Of a stretch of DNA of 40,438 nucleotides, positions 23,946-32,320 are shown one piece after another. A model generated the notes under the pieces. That model had not been told where the DNA came from. It saw only the letters and a program-made list of their open reading frames with translations, and did not search any database. Source of the DNA: Lachnospiraceae bacterium UBA7110. Its GTDB lineage: Bacteria > Bacillota > Clostridia > Lachnospirales > Lachnospiraceae. The position numbers and the translations under genes were made by a program. Numbering within the stretch: position 1 is the first letter of the stretch; the number at the start of each line of letters is the position of its first letter. The DNA lies in NCBI GenBank assembly GCA_002492295.1, contig DKYC01000131.1:1-40438 (forward strand), read 5' to 3'.

Positions 23946-25064
23946 ATGAAAAAGAAATTGGTTGGCGCACTTATGTGCGTAGCAATGACAGCAACAATGC
24001 TTGCAGGATGCGGTAATTCATCTGAGCCTGCAGCAGCACCTGCACCGGCAGAACCTGCAGCGGCACCGGCTGAGACACAGGCAGCGGCACCGGCTGAGAC
24101 AACACCTGCAGAGGCACCGGCTGAGACACAGGCAGCAGCAGAGCCTGCAGCAAGCGGCGACGTAATTAAGGTTGGTTTTGCACAGGTTGGACATGAGTCA
24201 GACTGGCGTGCAGCAAACACAAAGAATTATCAGGATACATTCAGCGCGGCAAACGGATATGAGTTATCATTCGTAGACTGCGATAATGACCACGCTGTTC
24301 AGATTGAGACTGTTCGTGGATTTATTGAGCAGGAATTGGATTATATCTGCATCGGTCCGATTCAGTCTGCAGGTTGGGATACCGTTCTTCAGGAAGCACA
24401 GGATGCAGGTATTCCGGTTCTTATCGTAGACCGTGCGGTAGATGCGGATCCTTCTCTGTATACAACAGCTCTTGGCTGCGATATGGTTGCTGAGGGTGAG
24501 GCGGCAGGTAACTGGCTTGCTGAGTACTTAAACGGCGAAGATGCAAACATTCTTGTAATTGAAGGTTCTGTAGGCGCTTCTGCAACACTTGGACGTACAG
24601 AGGGCTTCAACAACATCGTTGCCCAGAACTCAAACTGGACTGTTCTTGACTCTCAGTCAGGTGACTTCACACAGGCAGGCGGTCAGGAAGTTATGGAGTC
24701 ATTCATTAAGTCTTACAGCGATTTCAACGTAGTTGTATGCCAGAACGATAACGAAGCATACGGCGCGATGGACGCAATGGACGCAGCAGGAATTACATAC
24801 GGTGTTGACGGCGATGTAACAATCATCTCATTCGACGCTACACATGACGGACTTCAGTACACATTAGACGGAAAGATTACCTGCAACGTAGAGTGTAATC
24901 CTCTTCAGGCTGGTTTCGCAGAAGGCGTTATCAAGAAGCTTGAGGCAGGCGAAGCAGTTGACGCATGGACACTCGTTGAGGACCAGGCTTTCGTAGCACC
25001 TGGAATCACAAGCGAATATGCAGTAACCATGAGCCAGGAAGTATTGGATGGCCGTGCTTACTAA
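23946..25064 (+). CDS. ytfQ: Sugar-binding lipoprotein, YtfQ-like (galactofuranose type)
   Basis: A 372-residue class I binding protein. Lipobox LAGC (C22), then a Pro/Ala/Glu/Thr-rich tether (about 28-70), then the two-lobe fold: VGFAQVGHESDWRAANTK, in which the W-R pair corresponds to the sugar-stacking WR of E. coli YtfQ (ESGWR), IGPIQSAGWDTVLQEA, VLIVDRAVD, LNILVIEG-like strand, SQSGDFTQA, and a C-terminal FDATHDGLQYTLDGK. YtfQ binds furanose forms of galactose or arabinose, so that is the likely substrate class. GGAGG at 23932-23936 precedes ATG 23946. Codons differ from the neighbours (GCA, ACA, GTA and GTT instead of GCG and ACG), the mark of a highly expressed gene. A stem-loop after it should favour its excess over the other importer parts. 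Confidence 0.9.
   Translation: MKKKLVGALMCVAMTATMLAGCGNSSEPAAAPAPAEPAAAPAETQAAAPAETTPAEAPAETQAAAEPAASGDVIKVGFAQVGHESDWRAANTKNYQDTFSAANGYELSFVDCDNDHAVQIETVRGFIEQELDYICIGPIQSAGWDTVLQEAQDAGIPVLIVDRAVDADPSLYTTALGCDMVAEGEAAGNWLAEYLNGEDANILVIEGSVGASATLGRTEGFNNIVAQNSNWTVLDSQSGDFTQAGGQEVMESFIKSYSDFNVVVCQNDNEAYGAMDAMDAAGITYGVDGDVTIISFDATHDGLQYTLDGKITCNVECNPLQAGFAEGVIKKLEAGEAVDAWTLVEDQAFVAPGITSEYAVTMSQEVLDGRAY
24057..24140 (+). repeat. Short tandem repeats in the lipoprotein tether
   Basis: A unit of about 24 bases, GCACCGGCTGAGACACAGGC, recurs three times with small changes, coding for APAETQ/APAETT-type repeats of the tether. Such repeats can vary in copy number between strains. Confidence 0.6.
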
Positions 25065-25103
25065 TTCTTACGGATTAAAGTAAGGAATGATATAAGTAAT
25101 GGT

Positions 25104-25157
25104 ATATGAGGGGAGAAAATCCCGAAAGGGATGGGGTTTTTCTCCCCTCATATTTTA
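25104..25157 (+). terminator. Stem-loop after the ytfQ-like gene
   Basis: ATATGAGGGGAGAAAA with a matching TTTTTCTCCCCTCATAT (25137-25153) forms a long stem, topped by CCCGAAAGGG (25121-25130), and is followed by TTTT. It probably stops most transcripts after the binding-protein gene while allowing some readthrough to the ATPase and permeases. Confidence 0.85.
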
Positions 25158-25227
25158 ACAAAAAATAATACCCGGAAAGAAAAACTCTGGAAGGAGATAC
25201 TGACATTGGTAAGAATGGGGGATTTTT

Positions 25228-26745
25228 ATGGAAAATAATATTGTTTTAAGCGCAAAAGGAATCTGTATGACCTTCCCCGGTGTAAAAGCGTTGGAAAATG
25301 TGGATTTTAATCTGAGAAAAGGAGAAATCCGTGCACTCATGGGCGAAAACGGCGCCGGAAAATCCACACTGATTAAATGTCTTACCGGGGTAAACAAGTT
25401 TGAGGCCGGAGAAATTTATTTGGACGGCATTGACGGTCCGATTGTGAACAAGGATACTTTGGATGCCCAGCGCAAAGGAATTTCGACGGTTTATCAGGAA
25501 GTAAACCTGTGCCCGAATCTTTCTGTTGCGGAGAATTTGTTTATCGGCAGGGAGCCGATGACAAAATTCCATACGGTAAACAGAAGGAAAATGAATGAGA
25601 TGGCGGCGAACCTGATGAAGGAGCTGGATTTGGACGTTGACGTGACGCAGAATCTGGAAGAGTATTCATTGGCACTGCAGCAGATGATTGCAATTGCGCG
25701 TGCGGTGGATATGGACTGTAAGGTGCTGATTTTGGATGAGCCTACTTCTTCACTGGATGATAATGAGGTGGCAAAGCTCTTTGTCATGATGAGAAGGCTT
25801 CGTGAGAAGGGCGTTGGCATTATGTTCGTTACACATTTCCTTGAGCAGGTTTATGAGGTTTGCGATGGTATCACGGTTCTTAGGAACGGTACGCTTGTGG
25901 GGGAATACAGTATTGACGAGCTGCCGCGTGTGAAGCTGGTTGCAGCTATGATGGGTAAGGATTTTGACGATCTTGCAAGCATCAAGCAGGAGGGCAGCGG
26001 TGACAAGTCGAAGGAACCTCTTGTCATTGACGCAAAGGGACTTGGTCATTCTGGAACAATCAAACCGTTTGATTTGGAGATTCATAAAGGGGAGGTTATT
26101 GGACTGACCGGACTTTTGGGAAGCGGACGAAGCGAACTGGCACGCGCAATTTATGGGGCGGACAGGGCAAATGCAGGTACTTTAAAGGTAAAGGAGAAGG
26201 AAGTAATGATTAAGAACCCGATTGATGCCATGAACCTTGGCATGGGTCTTTTGCCGGATGACAGAAAAGCAGAAGGCATTATCGGGGATTTGTCCGTGCG
26301 TGAAAACATTATTCTTGCCATGCAGGCAAAACAGGGTATATTTAAAAAGATTCCAATGTCAAAGCAGATTGAAATTGCAGATAAGTTTATTGAAATGCTG
26401 CAGATTAAGACAGCAAGCAGGGAAACTTTGATTAAGCAGCTTTCCGGCGGAAACCAGCAGAAGGCGATTTTGGCAAGATGGCTTGCGACCGATCCGGATT
26501 TCCTGATTTTGGATGAACCTACCCGTGGTATCGACATCGGAACCAAGACTGAAATTCAGAAATTGGTGCTCAAGCTTGCGGATGAGGGAAAGAGTGTGAT
26601 GTTTATTTCTTCGGAAATTGAGGAAATGCTTCGAACCTGCAACCGTATGGCAGTGCTCAGAGACGGCGCTAAAGTTGGGGAAATCAGCGGCGACGACCTG
26701 ACGCAGGAGGGTGTTATGAAAGCAATTGCGGGAGGTGGAAAATAA
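25228..26745 (+). CDS. ytfR: Sugar ABC transporter ATPase with two nucleotide-binding domains, YtfR-like
   Basis: A 505-residue protein with two fused ATPase domains, typical of class 2 carbohydrate importers (RbsA, MglA, YtfR). Domain 1: Walker A GENGAGKST (39-47), signature-like YSLALQQMIAIARA, Walker B VLILDEPTSSLD. Domain 2: the degenerate Walker A GLLGSGRSE usual in this family, LSGGNQQKAILARWLA and FLILDEPTRGIDIG. It has no membrane segment. The ATG is preceded by GGGGGAT, and a second TTG-type start can be discarded. Its stop overlaps the next start by one base (TAATG), so it is tightly coupled to the permease. It energises furanose uptake. Confidence 0.94.
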   Translation: MENNIVLSAKGICMTFPGVKALENVDFNLRKGEIRALMGENGAGKSTLIKCLTGVNKFEAGEIYLDGIDGPIVNKDTLDAQRKGISTVYQEVNLCPNLSVAENLFIGREPMTKFHTVNRRKMNEMAANLMKELDLDVDVTQNLEEYSLALQQMIAIARAVDMDCKVLILDEPTSSLDDNEVAKLFVMMRRLREKGVGIMFVTHFLEQVYEVCDGITVLRNGTLVGEYSIDELPRVKLVAAMMGKDFDDLASIKQEGSGDKSKEPLVIDAKGLGHSGTIKPFDLEIHKGEVIGLTGLLGSGRSELARAIYGADRANAGTLKVKEKEVMIKNPIDAMNLGMGLLPDDRKAEGIIGDLSVRENIILAMQAKQGIFKKIPMSKQIEIADKFIEMLQIKTASRETLIKQLSGGNQQKAILARWLATDPDFLILDEPTRGIDIGTKTEIQKLVLKLADEGKSVMFISSEIEEMLRTCNRMAVLRDGAKVGEISGDDLTQEGVMKAIAGGGK

Positions 26746-27806
26746 TGGATAAAATCAAAAAAATTACAAAAATGAAGCTGTTTTTACCGATTTTCAGTAT
26801 GATTCTCGTAATGATGATTAACGTGGTTTACGATATTGCAAGTGGGAATCCTGCGTTTGGCTTTTTCTCAATCAGTATTAATAACGGTATTTTATATGGA
26901 CGTTTGATTGATATTTTAAATCGAGGCAGCGAGGTTGCCATTTTGGCAATCGGTATGACGCTTGTGGTGTCCGCTTCCGCAGGTACGGATATTTCCGTAG
27001 GTTCTGTGATGAGTCTGTCCGGAGGAATGTGCTGTATGCTGCTTGCCGGTTATGGTGTGACGAACGTGAGCAATTATGCCGTTCCCCTTTGGGTAGGTAT
27101 GCTTGCGGGTATTGCAATCGCTTGTGTCTGCGGTCTGTTTAACGGCTTTTTGGTAGCATACATGAATATTCAGCCGATGGTCGCGACATTGATTTTATGG
27201 TCTGCGGGCAGGGCAATCGGTCTTCTGCTTTGCAACAGCAATATCGTGTATGTGCGTGTGCCTTCGTTCCAGTTTTTCGGCGCATACTGCGGTATCATTC
27301 CGACACCGATTATCATTGCGGCAGTCTGTGTTGCAATCGCATCTGTCGTATTAAAATCGACAGCTCTTGGTACATACATTCAAAGTGTCGGTATTAATAA
27401 AAGGGCTTCAAGGATTTCCGGTTTTAATTCCGCAAAGATTATTCTTTTATGTTATGTGATTTGTGGCTTGTGTGCAGGTATTGCCGGTTTGGTTGCAACC
27501 TGTAGGATTTATTCCGCAGATACCAATAACATTGGTCTGAATATGGAATTGGATGCCATTCTTGCAGTGGCGCTTGGCGGTAACAGTCTTGGCGGCGGTA
27601 AGTTCAATCTTGCCGGTTCCATCATCGGTGCATATACGATTCAGGCGATTACCACAACCTTGTATGCTTTGGGCGTTTCTTCCGCTCAGGCTCCGGTGTT
27701 TAAGGCAATCGTGGTTATCTTAATCGTAGTTATCCAGTCACAGCCTGTAAAAGATTACTTCAAGAAGCTGTCTGCGAAGAGGGCAGTTGCAAAGGAGGTG
27801 GCATAG
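26745..27806 (+). CDS. ytfT: Sugar ABC transporter permease, YtfT-like
   Basis: A 353-residue permease of the BPD_transp_2 family with about ten hydrophobic helices. Closest to YtfT: LYGRLIDILNRGSEVAILAIG, MTLVVSASAGTDISVGSVM, NMELDAILAVALGGNSLGGG, and a C-terminal FKAIVVILIVVIQSQ. TAATG overlap with the ATPase stop. Note that the GGIDLSVG of most family members is GTDISVG here, with a Thr in place of Ile. It pairs with the following permease into a heterodimeric channel, as in E. coli YtfT-YjfF. Confidence 0.93.
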   Translation: MDKIKKITKMKLFLPIFSMILVMMINVVYDIASGNPAFGFFSISINNGILYGRLIDILNRGSEVAILAIGMTLVVSASAGTDISVGSVMSLSGGMCCMLLAGYGVTNVSNYAVPLWVGMLAGIAIACVCGLFNGFLVAYMNIQPMVATLILWSAGRAIGLLLCNSNIVYVRVPSFQFFGAYCGIIPTPIIIAAVCVAIASVVLKSTALGTYIQSVGINKRASRISGFNSAKIILLCYVICGLCAGIAGLVATCRIYSADTNNIGLNMELDAILAVALGGNSLGGGKFNLAGSIIGAYTIQAITTTLYALGVSSAQAPVFKAIVVILIVVIQSQPVKDYFKKLSAKRAVAKEVA

Positions 27807-27807
27807 G

Positions 27808-28827
27808 ATGAAGAAGTTAAAGCTTGGAGGCAACAATATTTTATTGGCAATAACGGTTATCCTGTTTGTTGTCATGTATTTAGGCGGCTGCATTATCTAT
27901 GCGGATAAGGGATTTACCCACCTTCAGACATTTTTGAACGTGTTGATTAACAATGCGGGACTGATAGCCGTTGCAAGCGGTATGACCTGTGTCATGCTGA
28001 CAGGCGGCATTGATATTTCAGTCGGTTCCCTGATTGCGATGGACTGTATGTTTTTGGCAGTCGGCATGGAGCAGTGGGGAATGAGCAGTCCTGTGCTGAT
28101 GATTTTGGTATTGGTGATTGGCGTCGTGTTTGGCGTTGTTCAGGGATATTGCGTGGCTTATCTCGAAATCCAGCCGTTTATCGTTACAATGGCGGGAATG
28201 TTCTTTGCAAGAGGTATGACGGCAGTCATCTGTAAAGATCAGGTAAGTATTGTTTCGGATAAACTGTTTACGGCAATCTCGAATGCGAAGATTAATATTC
28301 CGTTTGGCGGATATACGAACAAGAAGGGTATTTATCAGGTTCCCTTTATCCGTCCGACGGTTGTCGTTGCAATTTTGGTAGTGGTTTTGGTGTTCTTAAT
28401 GCTGAAATACACAAAATTTGGCAGAAGCATTTACGCGGTGGGCGGCAATCAGGTATCCGCGACATTGATGGGTTTGAATGTCCGCAAAACAAAGCTTTTG
28501 ACCTATACGCTGTGCAGCTTCCTGACATCGATTGGCGGTATCTGCTACTGTTTAAATACGATGTGCGGTACGACGACGCAGGCGACCGGTTTGGAAATGG
28601 ATGCGATTTCTTCTTCCGTTATCGGCGGAACGCTTCTGACCGGTGGTGTGGGAAATGTGCTTGGCTCCTTTGTCGGTGTGCTTATCAATGGTACCATTTC
28701 AACTTTGGTTAAGTCGAATGGTAAGCTGGTAAGCTCGTGGGCAAACATCATTACGGCGATACTGTTATGTTTCTTCATTCTTTTGCAGGCGATTTTTGCG
28801 AAAATCAAGGAAAGCAAGAAGGCATAA
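27808..28827 (+). CDS. yjfF: Sugar ABC transporter permease, YjfF-like
   Basis: A 339-residue permease of the same family, second half of the channel. Motifs: GLIAVASGMTCVMLTGGIDI, ISVGSLIAMD, AGMFFARGMTAVI, YAVGGNQVSATLMGLNVRKT, LEMDAISSSVIGGTLLTGGV. These match YjfF-type permeases rather than YtfT. AAAGGAGGTG at 27791-27800 lies 7 bases before ATG 27808; the frame is open upstream to a TTG at 27787 inside the previous gene, but that has no ribosome site. Only one base separates it from the YtfT-like stop, consistent with coupling. A terminator follows 13 bases after the stop. Confidence 0.93.
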   Translation: MKKLKLGGNNILLAITVILFVVMYLGGCIIYADKGFTHLQTFLNVLINNAGLIAVASGMTCVMLTGGIDISVGSLIAMDCMFLAVGMEQWGMSSPVLMILVLVIGVVFGVVQGYCVAYLEIQPFIVTMAGMFFARGMTAVICKDQVSIVSDKLFTAISNAKINIPFGGYTNKKGIYQVPFIRPTVVVAILVVVLVFLMLKYTKFGRSIYAVGGNQVSATLMGLNVRKTKLLTYTLCSFLTSIGGICYCLNTMCGTTTQATGLEMDAISSSVIGGTLLTGGVGNVLGSFVGVLINGTISTLVKSNGKLVSSWANIITAILLCFFILLQAIFAKIKESKKA

Positions 28828-28839
28828 TATGGTTTTGTT

Positions 28840-28879
28840 ACCCCTGTCTTTGTTATTGTGCATAAGACAGGGGTATTTT
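28840..28879 (+). terminator. Terminator or attenuator between yjfF-like gene and the second binding protein
   Basis: ACCCCTGTCTT (28840-28850) pairs perfectly with AAGACAGGGGT (28864-28874), loop of 13, followed by ATTTTT. The next gene starts 22 bases later with its own GGGAGG ribosome site, so readthrough or a hidden promoter is needed for it. Confidence 0.85.
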
Positions 28880-28900
28880 TATCGGCGGGAGGTGGCGGGC

Positions 28901-29935
28901 ATGATTGCGTGGATTAAAAAACACTTGTTTGCGTCTGCTTTTTTGTGTTGTTTTCTGTTTTTGCTTGCCGGATGCGGTCGTGGGACAAAAGACGATACGG
29001 TGCAGCAGCAGGAGTCGGAGAGCCAGCCGGACGAGGACGACATTGTGATTGGTATTTCACAGGTTGGCTCGGAATCAGACTGGCGTATGACCAACACGAA
29101 GGCATATATGGATACATTCACGGAGGATAAAGGCTATTATCTGATTTTTGAGGACGGACAGCAGAAACAGGAAAATCAGGTGAAGGCGCTCCGGAAGTTT
29201 ATTTTAAAGGATGTCGATTATATTGTGCTGGACCCGATTGTGGAAACAGGTTGGGATACGGTGCTGCAGGAGGCAAAAGATGCCAATATTCCGGTAATCA
29301 TTGCAGACAGGAATGTATTGGTGGAGGATGAGAGTCTTTATACATGTCGGGTGGGCAGTGACTTTTTGCAGGAGGGAAGAAATGCGGGTGAGTGGCTTGC
29401 AAAGTATTTGGAGTCACGCGGCAGGGGAAATAAAGACATTCAAATTGTCACATTGCAGGGTTCCCTGAATTCTACGGCACAGATTGGGAGAACGACCGGT
29501 TTTGCACAGATTATGGAACAGCATTCCAACTGGAATATGTTGGAATACCAGTCTGGGGATTTTACGCAGGCAAAGGCGTATGAGGTGATGGAATATTTTC
29601 TTGAAACGTATGACGATATTGATGTGGTAATCAGCGAGAACGACAATATGGCGTTTGGCGCGATTGAGGCAATTAAGGAGGCAGGGCTGAAGCTTGGCAG
29701 AAACGGGGATATCATTATTATCTCATTTGACGCGATGCGCGATGCGCTGCGGTTGGTGCAGAAGGGCGAGATTGTGGCGGATTTTGAGTGCAATCCGATT
29801 ACGGCACCGCTTGTGGAGGAGATTGTCCAAAAACTGGAGCGCGGCGAGGCAGTCGAAAAGGTGCAGTATGTGGAGGAAACGTATTTTGACTACCGTATGG
29901 ATATGGAGGCGCTGATTGAAAAGCGGGAATATTAA
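28901..29935 (+). CDS. Second YtfQ-like sugar-binding lipoprotein
   Basis: A 344-residue class I binding protein paralogous to the first gene of the operon. Lipobox LLAGC (C25), then a short Gln/Glu/Asp-rich tether in place of the Pro/Ala one. Shared blocks: ISQVGSESDWRMTNTKAYMD, GWDTVLQEAKDANIPVIIADRN, EYQSGDFTQAKAYEVME, ISFDAMRDALRLVQKGEI. FEDGQQKQENQVKAL is even closer to E. coli YtfQ than the first paralogue. I start at ATG 28901, after GGGAGGTGG at 28887-28895; the frame remains open to 28796 inside the preceding gene, but a lipoprotein signal begins only here. Codon use is ordinary (GCG, ACG), unlike the first paralogue, implying lower expression. It may widen substrate range or act as a sensor for the YesM-like kinase. 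Confidence 0.9.
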   Translation: MIAWIKKHLFASAFLCCFLFLLAGCGRGTKDDTVQQQESESQPDEDDIVIGISQVGSESDWRMTNTKAYMDTFTEDKGYYLIFEDGQQKQENQVKALRKFILKDVDYIVLDPIVETGWDTVLQEAKDANIPVIIADRNVLVEDESLYTCRVGSDFLQEGRNAGEWLAKYLESRGRGNKDIQIVTLQGSLNSTAQIGRTTGFAQIMEQHSNWNMLEYQSGDFTQAKAYEVMEYFLETYDDIDVVISENDNMAFGAIEAIKEAGLKLGRNGDIIIISFDAMRDALRLVQKGEIVADFECNPITAPLVEEIVQKLERGEAVEKVQYVEETYFDYRMDMEALIEKREY

Positions 29936-29939
29936 GAGA

Positions 29940-29970
29940 AAAAGGCTATGGATTATTCCATAGCCTTTCT
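29940..29970. terminator. Terminator between convergent binding-protein and thrH-like genes
   Basis: AAAGGCTATGG (29941-29951) pairs with CCATAGCCTTT (29958-29968) around a 6-base loop and is flanked by A and T runs. Its right half codes for the last residues of the minus-strand gene, whose stop is at 29953-29955. Confidence 0.8.
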
Positions 29971-30555
29971 GATTGCGTTCATCAGTTCGCCGTATGTCTC
30001 AAATGCGGGCAAATCGGGATTGTCCGACTTGATTTTATCGGTACTTTTGAACAAAAAGCCTGCTTTGCCTGCCTTTATCATGGCGAGGTCATTGTAGCTG
30101 TCGCCGCTTGCGATTGTTTCGTAACCGATGGACTGTAATGCCTTTACGGTCGTGAGCTTTGACTGCTCGCAGCGCATTTTAAAACCCGTGATTTCCCCGT
30201 TTGGCGCAACTTCAAGGGAGTTGCAGAAAATGGTGGGCCAGCCGAGTTTTTTCATTAACGGCGTGGCGAACTGCTCGAATGTGTCACTGATGATAATGAC
30301 CTGCGTGATGGAGCGCAGCTCGTCTAAAAATGCTCTGGCTCCGGGGAGCGGGTCTATTTTGGCGATAGTTTCCTGGATTTCCTTTATACCAAGTCCGTGT
30401 TCCTTGAGTATTCCGAGACGCCATGTCATGAGCTTGTTATAGTCCGGCTCGTCGCGGGTTGTTTTTTTCAGTTCAGGAATGCCGCTCGCCTCGGCGAATG
30501 CAATCCAAATTTCGGGCACGAGTACGCCCTCTAGGTCTAAGCAAGTGATGTACAT
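29953..30555 (-). CDS. thrH: HAD-family phosphatase, ThrH-like (phosphoserine phosphatase/homoserine phosphotransferase)
   Basis: A 200-residue cytosolic protein closely matching Pseudomonas ThrH from end to end: CLDLEGVLVPEIWIAFAEASG with the nucleophile Asp in DLEG (residue 7), TTRDEPDYNKLM, the motif II Ser in IISDTFEQFATPLMKKLG, and SGDSYNDLAM as the Mg-binding motif. ThrH removes phosphate from phosphoserine and can move it to homoserine, linking serine and threonine synthesis. AGGGAGG at about 30563-30569 on this strand precedes the ATG. It is a single gene with no ser or thr genes near. Family assignment is strong; the physiological substrate here is not shown. Confidence 0.9.
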   Translation of the reverse strand: MYITCLDLEGVLVPEIWIAFAEASGIPELKKTTRDEPDYNKLMTWRLGILKEHGLGIKEIQETIAKIDPLPGARAFLDELRSITQVIIISDTFEQFATPLMKKLGWPTIFCNSLEVAPNGEITGFKMRCEQSKLTTVKALQSIGYETIASGDSYNDLAMIKAGKAGFLFKSTDKIKSDNPDLPAFETYGELMNAIRKAME

Positions 30556-30612
30556 AAGAATCCTCCCTGTTTTTTATCCGTATAATGTAATTATTTTTTC
30601 CTGACAGAGCTT

Positions 30613-30621
30613 ATTATAGCA
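30613..30621 (-). promoter_or_regulatory. Extended -10 promoter element for the thrH-like gene
   Basis: On the minus strand this reads TGCTATAAT, an extended -10 with a perfect hexamer, about 60 bases before the start codon. No good -35 is seen at 17 bases, as is allowed for extended -10 promoters. Confidence 0.5.
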
Positions 30622-30696
30622 TATTTTTTTGGGATATTCTATATATTGTGGGAATACATATTATTCTCTTTTTCCTGACCCTTTACGGATACAAAG

Positions 30697-32130
30697 TCAT
30701 TGTGATGCTTCGCAGTAAAGATGTCCGTTAAATTCATGGAAAAGACTTTCTTCTTTCTTGTTCATAAATACCACCAGTTTGTCATTCTGGAAGGATAACT
30801 GGAACTGTACGCTGCCGACATAGGCATCAATAATATGCACTTTTATGAACAGCGTACCGTCAAAAAGCCATGCACCGCTTGCGGCGCAGCGCTGGTCATA
30901 AATCGGGAAGGTGCCTGTCTGTATTGTGCCGATACCAAATCGGATTTCATATGGCGTGTTCCTGCAGGTAAAAGATAAAGTGCCTGTCTGCCCCTGGATG
31001 CAAATGCGGAAAGCCTGAAAATCGGAGCCTTCTGTCCGTACCTGATACGTTTTGTTATTTATTTCACAAAGCATTTTTGGTGCAGGAGCGCTTTCCAAAG
31101 GGGTTATGGCAAGTGCGGCGCAGGTATCCTGCAGGCGTTGCGCTGCCGCCTGGTCAGCAGAAAGCGCGGATTTGTGCACATGGGGAAGAAGTTCTTCATA
31201 AAACGCATCATAAATCTGCTGATTACCGCCTTGTATCCTTTGCGTATCCGCGGTAGTCACGCAGATTAGTTCGTAATCCGGCAGGAAAATAATAAGCTGT
31301 CCGCCCATTCCGTAACACGTAAATCCGTTTCGCTCATTGCGCCAAAACTGTAAACCGTATCCTTGCGCTTCGCTTGGGAGGGGTGCCGTCATACAGGTTT
31401 CGGTCAGGGGGGATACGGCAAGGTCGATATAGGAAGGTGATATAAGCTGTTTCCCCGAAACGAGTCCCTTGTGTGCGATAAAGTAGGCAAATTTCAGCAT
31501 ATCTGACGGGAGCGCAACCAAGCCGCTTCCACCCATTGATACCCCGAAGGGGTCTTTTATCATATAGGATTCCTTTGAAAATCCAAGAACATCCAGTTTC
31601 TTTTTGAGATAGTCGAGCATATCACCTCCGGTCAGCTTTTCCACCAGGGCACAGAGCGTGTGGGCAGAAGAGGTATCGTAGTGGAACAGTGTTCCGGAAG
31701 GGTGTGTGGGCGGTGTTGTAAAAAAGCTTTCCACCCAGTCTGAGGACATGTTAATTTTATAAGTGGTAGAGGCATGACAGGTGCGCATCATCAGCATGTC
31801 CCGAATCGTCATTTGGGCAATCCACGGGTGTACTTTTTTTGGAAGTTTTTCCGGGAAATATTGGATAATCGGGTCATCCAATGCAATTTTCCCCTCGTCA
31901 ATCAGCAGACCGACTGCGATGGAGGTGAAGCTTTTGCTGATGGAAAACATACGGTGCAGACTCTCTGCGGTGCAGGGCGCATAATATCCTTCAAAAATCA
32001 GCCTGTCATGGTGCATCAGAAGAAGGCTGTGCATGGGAATCTGCCGTGTTTCCAGCCGCTTTACCAACTGAATGATACAATCACTGGGGATACCGGTTTG
32101 TTCCGGCGTGTTTTTTTCAAATGTAAGCAT
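30697..32130 (-). CDS. Serine hydrolase of the beta-lactamase/penicillin-binding fold
   Basis: A 477-residue class C-like serine hydrolase. The nucleophile motif SXXK is seen as SISKSFTS at about residues 65-72 (preceded by HRMF), the YXN position as YDTSSAHT, and the third motif as YGMGGQ instead of KTG/HTG. There is no signal peptide or membrane helix, which argues for an intracellular esterase or amidase rather than a cell-wall enzyme. The C-terminal part, from about 340, is a separate mostly beta region (FRICIQGQTGTLSFTCR), as in other serine hydrolases with a lipocalin-like tail. The ribosome site AAAGG lies about 12 bases before the ATG. Substrate unknown. It stands alone between the ThrH-like gene and a divergent broken regulator. 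Confidence 0.85.
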   Translation of the reverse strand: MLTFEKNTPEQTGIPSDCIIQLVKRLETRQIPMHSLLLMHHDRLIFEGYYAPCTAESLHRMFSISKSFTSIAVGLLIDEGKIALDDPIIQYFPEKLPKKVHPWIAQMTIRDMLMMRTCHASTTYKINMSSDWVESFFTTPPTHPSGTLFHYDTSSAHTLCALVEKLTGGDMLDYLKKKLDVLGFSKESYMIKDPFGVSMGGSGLVALPSDMLKFAYFIAHKGLVSGKQLISPSYIDLAVSPLTETCMTAPLPSEAQGYGLQFWRNERNGFTCYGMGGQLIIFLPDYELICVTTADTQRIQGGNQQIYDAFYEELLPHVHKSALSADQAAAQRLQDTCAALAITPLESAPAPKMLCEINNKTYQVRTEGSDFQAFRICIQGQTGTLSFTCRNTPYEIRFGIGTIQTGTFPIYDQRCAASGAWLFDGTLFIKVHIIDAYVGSVQFQLSFQNDKLVVFMNKKEESLFHEFNGHLYCEASQ

Positions 32131-32221
32131 AGCGTTTTTTACCTTTCAAATAAGATGATGAAAAAGTCTTTTATTTCCAATAAAATCTTACCATGAATTA
32201 TTTCTTTAGGCAATGGAAAGG

Positions 32222-32277
32222 AAACGCTTTTCTGGAACCGTTTCTGCTGCAAAATCAAATGACGTTTTAAACGGTTT
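32222..32277. promoter_or_regulatory. Three LacI/CRE-like operator half-palindromes
   Basis: AAACGCTTT (32222-32230), GAACCGTTT (32235-32243) and AAACGGTTT (32269-32277) resemble the AANCGNTTT centre of LacI/CcpA-family operators. They lie in the 190-base gap between the divergent serine hydrolase and the broken regulator. No single site matches the full cre consensus. Confidence 0.3.
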
Positions 32278-32281
32278 GTAG

Positions 32282-32287
32282 TATACT
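32282..32287 (+). promoter_or_regulatory. -10 box before the broken response regulator
   Basis: TATACT lies 39 bases before the former start. ATGACG (32259-32264) at 17-base spacing matches four of six -35 positions. The promoter may still be active although the gene behind it is destroyed. Confidence 0.4.
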
Positions 32288-32320
32288 GGAATCAGATATG
32301 GAGTGAGGAGATTTAAACAC

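Noticed and set aside
24057..24140. CRISPR-like short repeats
   Set aside because: The repeats are in frame, contiguous without spacers and code for a Pro/Ala/Thr lipoprotein tether.
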